This document shows, in pieces, positions 56,394-64,000 of a stretch of 64,000 nucleotides of DNA. Both the position numbers and the translations under genes were made by a program. The notes below the pieces were generated by a model. The model had not been told where the DNA came from and ran no database searches. It saw nothing but the letters and a program-made list of their open reading frames with translations. How positions within the stretch are numbered: position 1 is the first letter of the stretch; every line of letters starts with the position of its first letter. The DNA is from Limnomonas spitsbergensis (lineage: Eukaryota > Chlorophyta > Chlorophyceae > Chlamydomonadales): NCBI GenBank assembly GCA_037349105.1, contig JAYJMM010000039.1, forward strand, positions 1,178,001-1,242,000, written 5' to 3'.

Positions 56394-58812
56394 CCTGAGA
56401 GAGACATAGGTAGGAAAAGTAATGACACGAGTCGGTCACAAGTCCCGGCCACGACGATACAACATGTGGCACGCGCAGTTGGGCGCGAAAGGCAGTTTGA
56501 TGGGAACACGTCCCTTTTAGCTTAAGAATTCCCTATCGTTAAGCTCACCTGCAGCCTGGAGCAGGGTCCCCAAGAAGTCCAACAGAAAGACGTCCGGCTT
56601 TAGACGTCCGGCTTTAGAGCCTTGCTATGTCACAGCTATGTATCTTGTATAATTTACAATGGAATATATAAATGGTCCAGTAGGATCTATCTCAAGCGAT
56701 GAAATATACAAGCAAGCGCAAGCAAGGATACCCAGGGGAATACAGGATCTTCCACAAAGATATCAGAGGTCTAGCTGTATGGAGCTTTGCAACGAACACA
56801 GCAAGCACTCTGCTTTCTCTACGTAGCCTGTAGCTATGGGCCCGCTGTTTGTGTACGTCTTGCAAGCCTTGTTCTCTACGCAGCCTGAAACCCGCTCTGA
56901 TTAAACCTGAAGGAAGCTGCGCTCCCGGTAGGGCTTCCGGTATGTTGATTCACTGGACTACATGTTCGCGATGCTCTCAGATATAGCAGTAAATCAGAAA
57001 TTCGGATCAGACGCATCTGCAGTCTGCACACGTGACATTGCCGGCGTCCCTTGGTTGTATGCTCTGCCTGAGCTAAGCCCTGAGAAACTGTTCAAATATC
57101 TCTAAGTTTGGAGGGACAAGCTGATATAGGAGAGAGTTTGGAGCCTTTGGAGAATCGGAGCCTCTGGAGAATTTGAGGTGTCTGACGGATGCAGGCCAGC
57201 ATTCGCGTTTTTCTATCGAGAATAGGGCGTGATGCTGTTGTGCACGCGAATGTGGAGGTACATGCTGAAACTCATGCTTATATGATAGCATGCTATTGCT
57301 ACAAGGCCCAGGCTCATGCTACCCGGGCAAGCATACGGTATGTTGATTCAGTATGGATGCTCGAGAGTTGCCATGCAATTAGACCTGGAAGTCGCCAAAC
57401 ACCCATTTGAACACCCATCCAAGGCTTGGCATGGCATGGCATAGCACAAGCCAGTGATTCAAGGAGAAAATGCTCCGGCGGAAGCAATGACGCACTCATA
57501 GTGAGATTTGCTGAGGGGGGGGGACAAAATCAAGTGGACCCCCCCATCATCCAATGTTGTAGAGCTTGACGACAGTATTCCAAACATGGTTAAATTTAGT
57601 TTTGTTTGGCCTGGGGGAGGGGGGTAGAAGGAAAAAAGTGTTTCTTGGGGGAAATTTTATTTTTACATAGACATCAGAATGAGACCATAGGTACGGTACA
57701 CCGATGAATTCCTGATGTCAATTGCTGTCGATCTTCTAGGAATCTGTTTACCAGTCTAAAGGCAGCCTGTGTTTATGATTTGAAGAGGGAGGGTAAGCAA
57801 CAAGTAAAAGGCGATGAAGCCATTCAGCAGCACTCAACTGGTACTCAAGCACTGATTTCTTGAGGGGCCCCTGGTCATCCATGGTGAAGCAAGGGCAAGT
57901 GGAATGTATGTCCATGTTCTCCCTTCGATGCTCACCAGAGGCCCATGGTCGGTCTCATGGAACTCTTTTCCATAAAAACATACCGACATCTCGATTGGCT
58001 GTCATTGCACGTATTATGGACAAGAGTACAAAATCGTTCATCATATCAACATATGAAATCTGCATATCATAATTCTTGACACACCGGTAACACCGTTTTG
58101 TCATGACAATGACATTTGGACGGATCTGGGATCTAGACCCTTCACTCAAGTCATCAAGTTATGATGTCGTATTGAGCATTGTCCTCACCGCAGTACTGCA
58201 CTCTCCCTGTCACTCTGCTGGCTGGTGGCTGAACTCAACGAGGGCACACAAAAGCATTATCAGCCGCTTCCCTCCATTGTTTGATGGACGCGGCAGAAAT
58301 GCCTGCTGAGATAATATTTAGCGATGGAGGACTGCGGTCCATACTGTCCTAGTTCTGTACTGCTCAAACTGGCTTGCGGAACCCATGCATCAAATCAGGG
58401 GGATATCACCATCACATATGATTATATGAAGGGGTTCGAACTATTCATGCCGCTTAGGCCCACAACCTGCACACATGTACGCTCTGCATCCAAGGGGAAG
58501 CACCTTGGCACCATAATTTCTTTCCTACCCCGTCCCTCCCCTCCAGTTTCTGTATCTCTTAAATTGACACATGGGCCCCTACGCGGCTGAGCCTTTTAAG
58601 CAGGGCCCTCAAGTGTAACATTGTAAGGAGCAATCATGTAAGTCCGAACATGTCCAACCAGCAGAAGTAATCTGTAATTGACTCGCTTGGATTCGTTTTT
58701 TTCTTGTCACATTGCAAGGGGGCATTCGAGAAGCCTGCCAAGCTGCGTCTTGCAGCTACCCGCAGCTGCAGCAGGAGCAGCAGCACACCAGCACCAGTCC
58801 CGATATAAACCA
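56394..58812. other. Region between CDPK start and the uncharacterised helical gene
   Basis: No gene seen. It should contain the CDPK promoter. It holds dispersed repeat D (57510-57730) and one GGGCCCCTACGCGGCTGAGC repeat copy at 58562-58630. Confidence 0.5.
57510..57730 (+). repeat. Dispersed repeat family D, copy 2
   Basis: Diverged copy of 7866-8100 in the same orientation: GGGGGGGACAAAATCAA, TTGTAGAGCTTGACGA, a G-rich block, ACACCGATGAATTCCTGATG. Confidence 0.65.
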
Positions 58813-61800
58813 CTAAACATTCCCTCCCAATTGTCCTGAGCTCCCACCCATCGACATCCCCTGAAGCAGCGCCAGAATGTCCCGGCCGCTCATAAGCCCC
58901 CCGCTCATGCTGCTGGCCAGGTCGCTTGCATCCTCCACTAGCGGCCGCGTCGGTTTGGGGCCACACAAGTCTGCGTCCTGCTCCGCTAGCAGCACCCGCA
59001 ACGCGCCGGCAGGCCCTTCCTCTGGTGAGGACGAGGCGTCACCGCCCCGCGTGAAAGCACCCCATGACTCATTCGACTGCAAAGGGACAAAACCACGGGG
59101 TCAGGCTTCGGTATCAGTCAAAGATTCAACACTGCATGCTTGCTGGTTGCTGCTGGTGCATCCTCAACGGCATGCATTCAGTGCCTGACATGAGTCCAAT
59201 ACAACATGCTTGCTGCTGCTCCCTTAGGATCCATGTACCTGGAGGGCTTCGGCTGCTTGATGCCTCTTCCCGCACGCAGGCAGTGGCGCCTCTGTCATCT
59301 CCAGCAGCGTGCGGCACATCTGGATCACGAAGCCCATGGCCCGGCTCCGGAGTCCACTGGGCACACCAACAGCAGGCGTGGCTGCGTGAGGGAGAGGAGG
59401 AAAGGGTACTTAATCCACGCACTTATTTCCGTACATATCTACTTAATTAGTTTAAGGGGGTGTGAGGCAGGACTCACAAGAGAGCGTTTGGCAGTGTTTC
59501 ATTTTCTGCCTACGCAACCATGTTCGGCTGACCCTGGGCCGCAAAAGCCCGATTGGGACCAAGCCTGGACTGATGACCAGGGAACATCTCGGCAGGCTAA
59601 GCATGAGGCCTATGGCTGGAGGCTGGTGGGCAGCTGATCTGTAGCTGAAAATTTCCAAACCTTTAAAAATAAACATGCGCTCCAGGCCGCAGCCGAGCTG
59701 CATGGTGATACGGCCTGGCGGTGCAGCATGAGATTGAGGCTGTTGCTGGCAGCAGTTCAAGGTTCAGAGCTTTGAAGTTTGTGCAACTCGGTGCAGCTCT
59801 ACATATCCATACAGCTCCGTGCGACTCCATGTAACTCTATACAACTCCTTGCAGCTCTATACATGTCCATGCAGCTAAACAAATCCATGCAACTCTATAT
59901 AACTCCATGAAACTCCATGCAGCTACATGCAGCTCTACAAATGCATGCAGCTCCGTGCGACTCCATGTAACTCTATGAAGCTACATGCAACTCCGCACAG
60001 ATCCATACAGCTCCACGTACCTCTTGTGCCCCTCCATCCATCTCCATGCATCTCCATGCAACTAAGAGGGTACATGGGAAGTGTCTTGGCATCAAGGTCT
60101 GCGTGTCAGGGATGCAGGCTACTGTCCATACCTGACAGCCCACCTCCTGCTGCCACCCACCATCCTCAGCCACTGACCATCACCAGCCACTAACCTGCCG
60201 CTGCCAGCAGCTCCGGCAGGGGGCGGCATTCAACAGGGTCTGCGTTGCCGTTGCTGCTGCTGCTGTCCACAGGCTCAGCAGAGTCCCCCTGGGGCACTCC
60301 GAGCCCTCGTAGGAGACGGGGGGATTCTTGCAGGCCGATGCCCCAGCCGTTCAGCGTCAAAGTCGGTACGCACAGCCCAGGCACAGCACTCCTCATGCAG
60401 CTCTTGAGGATTCGCAGCGCCCGGGCGTGCAGGCTGTGGAGGGGGCAGCGCACCGGGCGGGGTTGTTGCAGGGTAGAAAGGTCCAGAGAGCTTACACACA
60501 CGAAAGAAACGTTCACTTTGGCAGCGACCCTGAACTAGACACATGATTTGGAACGCAGGAGCAGATCACAACACTCTCAATGCAGGGGACATGCAAGCAA
60601 GAACCAGCGCTGGATGCTTGAGCACCTACGCTGCACAGAGCGGATGCGACAGCGACAGGTGCACGACGATCGGGACCAGGTGGACGGCAGCCACCGACCG
60701 GTCCAGGGACCTGTGGTTGGGACCCAGCATCAGAGCCACGACCTCAGCAGCGCACACGCGGTGGCTGCCGACTGCATCCTGCGGGGATATTCGAAATTTG
60801 AATTCAAAATCGTTGGACAGCAGCAGCATCAGAGCCACGACCTCAGCAGCGCACACGCGGTGGCTACCGACTGCGTCCTGCGGGGATGTTAGAAATTTGA
60901 ATTCAAAACTCGCGCGACAGCAGCAGCATCAGAGGCACGACCTCAGCAGCACACTCGCGGTGGTTGCCGACTGCGTCCTGCAGGGATGCTCGAAATTTGA
61001 ATTCAAAATCGTGCGACAGCAGCAGCATCAGAGCCACGACCTCAGCAGCACACTTGCGTCTTGCGGGGGTGTTTGAATTTGATCTAAAAACCCGCGCAAC
61101 AGCAGAGCAGAGCTATGACCTCAGCGGCGCCTAGAACGTGGACACCACCAGCATCCTGTGAGATTGCTTGAATTTGGGATTGAAAACCGCTCAGAAGAAG
61201 CTGTAGCAGCGGGAGAGCCTAGGCAGCACCCTCACCGTGGCTGCGGACAGTGTGTCCTGCGAGGATGTTTGAATATTTGAATTCAAATATAGCAAAGCAG
61301 CAGAATCAGAGCCACGGCCTTGGCAGCACCCATGCGGTGGAGATTGACAGCGTTCCGCTGAGATGCAGGGAATCTTTCATTCAATAAGAGCACATCATCA
61401 TCATCATCATCATCAGCAGCAGCAGGGCCACTGCCTCAGCGGCGCCCATAGCGGCGGTCACAGACAGCGCCTTGCAGGGGACGGTACATACATTACTTTC
61501 AAACCGCGCCGCCGCCGCCGCAGCGCCCCGCCCTCGGCAGTCCCATGTTGTGGCAGCCAGCAGCGTCACGCACTGCTCAAGGAACACGACAGTCATTACC
61601 AATCCCCAGTCCCCACAGGACTATGATGATCAGTTTTGGGAGTGCGTCCGATGCAGCGAAGTGCGCAAAACATCTTGTTAGAAGAGCATTATCTTCCTCT
61701 CTACACAGGGACTGTCAAAGCGATAATCTGGATTGAGACACCACGTGAGGAAGTCAAACCAGAATGCCCGTGAGCAGCTGGACACGATGAAGCACGCTTT

Positions 61801-63763
61801 CACACTTGAGTCTCCCTGTTGTACTTAAGTACGTAACCCTTAACCCTAACACTTTAATGCGTGGGCTGCTATGTCATACTTATTCCGCAACCCTCGACCC
61901 CTAGCACCTTCATATCTGGGCCTTGCTGTCATACTTAGCCCTACACCCTAACACCTTCATACCTGGGCCTTGCTGTCATACTTAGCCCTACACCCTAACA
62001 CCTTCATACCTGGGCCTTGCTGTCATACTAAACCCTGAACCCTGACACCTTCATACCTGGGCCTTGCTGTCATACTTAACCCCAAGTCCTGACACCTTCA
62101 TACCTGGACCTTGCTGTCATACTTCATCCTAAACCCTAACAACTTCATACCTGGGCCTCACTGTCATGCTTCATCCTAAACCCTAACACCTTCATACCTG
62201 GACCTCGCTGTCATACTTCACCCTAAACCCTAACACCTTCATACCTGGGCCTTGCTGTCATACTTCACCCTAAACCCTAACACCTCATACCTGGGCCTCG
62301 CTGTCATACTGTACAGTCACGCGGCGTGGCACAAGCGCAAGACACTCCCTGAGGGAGTCGAGGTTTGCCACACACTCCTGCATGTGCGGCTTGCTGCTAT
62401 TCAGCGCATTGCTGTACTGCGGTTGCATGGCTCGAACCTGGGGCCAAGCGAGGGACGTGACGGGGGTCAGGGATCATGAATGACACCAGAGAACCAATAC
62501 CCGGCAATGACACTGCTGGCAAAAGATCAAGAGGTGCCCGGCCCTCAGTAATAAAGAGGAATAACAAATAAGAGTAATGGTACGGCACAGTGTAATGATA
62601 GCCCGCACTGAGAGTGCCGGCACCCGGTTATGTTAAGTTATAATGGTACGGTACTGGGTAATGTGGAATGAGAGTACTTGTACGGCACTGAGTTATGATA
62701 GTGCCGGCACCTGGTTATGTTGAGTAATAATAGTGCGGTACTGGGTAATGCGGAGTGAGAGCACTTGTACGGCACTGAGTTATGATAGTGCCGGCACCCG
62801 GTAATGTTGAGTAATAATAGTGCGGTACTGGGTAATGCGGAGTGAGAGCACTTGTACGGCACTGAGTTATGATAGTGCCGGCACCCGGTTATGTTGAGTA
62901 ATAATAGTGCGGTACTGGGTAATGTGGAATGAGAGTACTTGTACGGCACTGAGTTATGATAGTGCCGGCACCCGGTTATGTTGAGTAATAATAGTGCGGT
63001 ACTGGGTAATGTGGAATGAGAGTACTTGTACGGCACTGAGTTATGATAGTGCCGGCACCTGGTTATGTTGAGTAATAATAGTGCGGTACTGGGTAATGCG
63101 GAGTGAGAGCACTTGTACGGCACTGAGTTATGATAGTGCCGGCACCCGGTTATGTTGAGTAATAATAGTGCGGTACTGGGTAATGCGGAGTGAGAGCACT
63201 TGTACGGCACTGAGTTATGATAGTGCCGGCACCCGGTTATGTTGAGTAATAATAGTGCGGTACTGGGTAATGCGGAGTGAGAGCACTTGTACGGCACTGA
63301 GTTATGATAGTGCCGGCACCCGGTTATGTTGAGTAATAATAGTGCGGTACTGGGTAATGCGGAGTGAGAGCACTTGTACGGCACTGAGTTATGATAGTGC
63401 CGGCACCTGGTTATGTTGAGTAATAATAGTGCGGTACTGGGTAATGCGGAGTGAGAGCACTTGTACGGCACTGAGTTATGATAGTGCCGGCACCTGGTTA
63501 TGTTGAGTAATAATGGGAGTTAAGGACGGTACTGGGTAATGAGGAGTCAGAGTGATCAGTAGCGAGAGAACCGGTACTCCGGTACCCAGTCATGAGAGTA
63601 TCAGCACCCGGAAATGAGAGCGCAGATACCAGGTAAGTGGCATGGGGTTTAAGGTTTAGGTTTCAGCTTTGAGCTTGGGCAGCGTCAAGACACTGACCTC
63701 GAGGCTGAGGAGTGCCAGCAGTTGCTGAAGCTTCAGCGAGAGCTCCGGGATGTCAGGTGGGGA
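58813..63763 (-). CDS. Uncharacterised helix-rich protein, 3' part of gene (7 exons visible)
   Basis: Exons (minus): 63763-63698, 62437-62291, 61572-61492, 60778-60630, 60490-60195, 59381-59239, 59076-58813; about 381 residues visible and the 5' end lies outside the window. All junction phases agree. Segments in order: SPPDIPELSLKLQQLLALLS; MQECVANLDSLRECLALVP; an alanine run encoded by a GCC/GCG repeat in the 81-nt exon; EVVALMLGPNHRSLDRSVAA and HLVPIVVHLSLSHPL; HARALRILKSCMRSAVPGLC; SRAMGFVIQMCRTLLEMTEA; and a low-complexity acidic/Gly/Ser tail ending LALLQGMSMGGSSGQLGGNV. The many Leu/Ala helices resemble an alpha-solenoid (HEAT/ARM-like) scaffold, but I recognise no named family. The acceptor at 60490 is weak (GTGTAAG). 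Two of its introns hold the clearest splice-site-derived arrays of the window. Confidence 0.6.
59515..59655 (+). mobile_element. GTAGCTGAA-family dispersed element copy (short)
   Basis: GATTGGGACCAAGCCTGGAC, AGGCCTATGGCTGGAGGCTG, GCAGCTGATCTGTAGCTGAA. In an intron of the helical-protein gene. Confidence 0.5.
59780..60062. repeat. Degenerate 10-12-bp array (CATGCAGCTC)
   Basis: About 25 units of TCCATGCAACTCTATA/CATGCAGCTC in an intron of the 58813-63763 gene. Confidence 0.88.
60779..61491 (-). repeat. Array of about 110-125 bp carrying an acceptor edge of the helical-protein gene
   Basis: The exon 60630-60778 starts CCCCGCAG|GATGCAGTCGG and encodes DAVGSHRVCAAEVVALMLG. Six or seven copies extend upstream, for example ones encoding DAVGSHRVCAAEVVALMLLL and ALSVTAAMGAAEAVALLLL, joined by GATTTTGAATTCAAATTTCG spacers. 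The oldest copies are shortest and most diverged. A CAT/CAG triplet run lies at 61393-61425. Confidence 0.9.
61828..62290 (-). repeat. About 47-bp array carrying a donor edge plus telomere-like sequence
   Basis: The exon 62291-62437 ends TATGACAGCGAGGCCCAG|GT and the donor continues ATGAGGTG. Nine to ten copies of TATGACAGCAAGGCCCAG|GT follow, each with ATGAAGGTGTTAGGGTTTAG and GG. The unit thus combines the last six codons (YDSEAQ), the donor and a TTAGGGTTTAGGG stretch. Confidence 0.92.
62640..63530. repeat. 87-bp array, about ten copies
   Basis: Unit runs from GAGTTATGATAGTGCCGGCA through GTTATGTTGAGTAATAATAG and GCGGTACTGGGTAATG to AGCACTTGTACGGCACT. Period 87 is a multiple of three, which keeps a minus-strand frame open through the whole array. 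Confidence 0.97.
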
Positions 63764-63894
63764 CTGGATCAGCAGGTCTTTTATCTGAGAGCGAATCAAG
63801 GATGGGAGGTGGGACAGAACGGGGGTCGCTCAGGAGGACGGCAAGGAGGGAAGCGTGGCGGGGAGCATGGGTTACAGGTTTGGGGTTACGACGA

Positions 63895-64000
63895 GGGCAT
63901 GGTGGCCTGGTGGGGACAACCGCCGTCATAAGGATTTTCAACCGCCGTCATAAGGATGACAATAGCAGTCATAAGGATGACAACAGCCGTCTCAATCTCA
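63895..64000. repeat. About 21-bp array at window end (CCGTCATAAGGATGACAA)
   Basis: Four units of CCGCCGTCATAAGGAT/GCAGTCATAAGGATGACAA run into the window edge. Confidence 0.85.

Noticed and set aside
62638..63471. 277-codon minus-strand open frame with a 29-residue repeat
   Set aside because: The 87-bp intronic satellite explains it; there is no start context, and the exons of the host gene lie on either side.

Overview
The window looks like nuclear DNA from a green alga or close relative with a large, repeat-rich, intron-rich genome. The evidence is a plant-type N-acetylglutamate synthase, a plant/alga-type calcium-dependent protein kinase (CDPK) with a myristoylation start, many GT-AG introns, and plant-type TTTAGGG-like interstitial repeats. 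A prasinophyte such as Cymbomonas is a guess only; no marker here fixes the species.

I assembled six gene models by eye from splice sites, reading phase and protein family conservation. (1) 3-6733 (+): 3' part of an unrecognised gene with a disordered, proline-rich C-terminus. (2) 11075-27011 (-): complete NAGS, 11 exons, 614 residues, first committed step of arginine synthesis. (3) 32263-39939 (-): membrane-anchored sulfotransferase, about 10 exons. (4) 40153-49264 (+): NOP12/RBM34-type nucleolar protein with two RRMs, 9 exons, 638 residues. (5) 51033-56393 (-): CDPK, 6 exons, 554 residues, four EF-hands. (6) 58813-63763 (-): 3' part of an unrecognised helical protein. In every model the exon lengths sum to whole codons and the phases agree at every junction. 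A decayed zinc-finger, transposon-like gene lies at about 8600-9240. The sulfotransferase and NOP12 genes are divergent with about 210 bp between starts. NOP12 and the CDPK are convergent.

Between exons the DNA is mostly minisatellites and dispersed repeats. The main observation is that many of these arrays are made from the neighbouring splice site: the repeat unit carries a copy of the last or first 10-70 bases of the exon plus the adjoining donor or acceptor. I see this at no fewer than a dozen exon boundaries in five of the six genes. Introns here seem to grow by tandem duplication across splice junctions, leaving ladders of decoy splice sites and partial exons. Other structures include a foldback element with arms of about 135 bp around a 13-14 bp G-rich minisatellite, an abundant 'GTAGCTGAA' dispersed element, a 1.6 kb array of a 15-bp unit, a 1.1 kb pure-pyrimidine tract, and an inverted pair of coiled-coil-like coding fragments. 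No RNA genes, CRISPR arrays or bacterial-type operons were seen.
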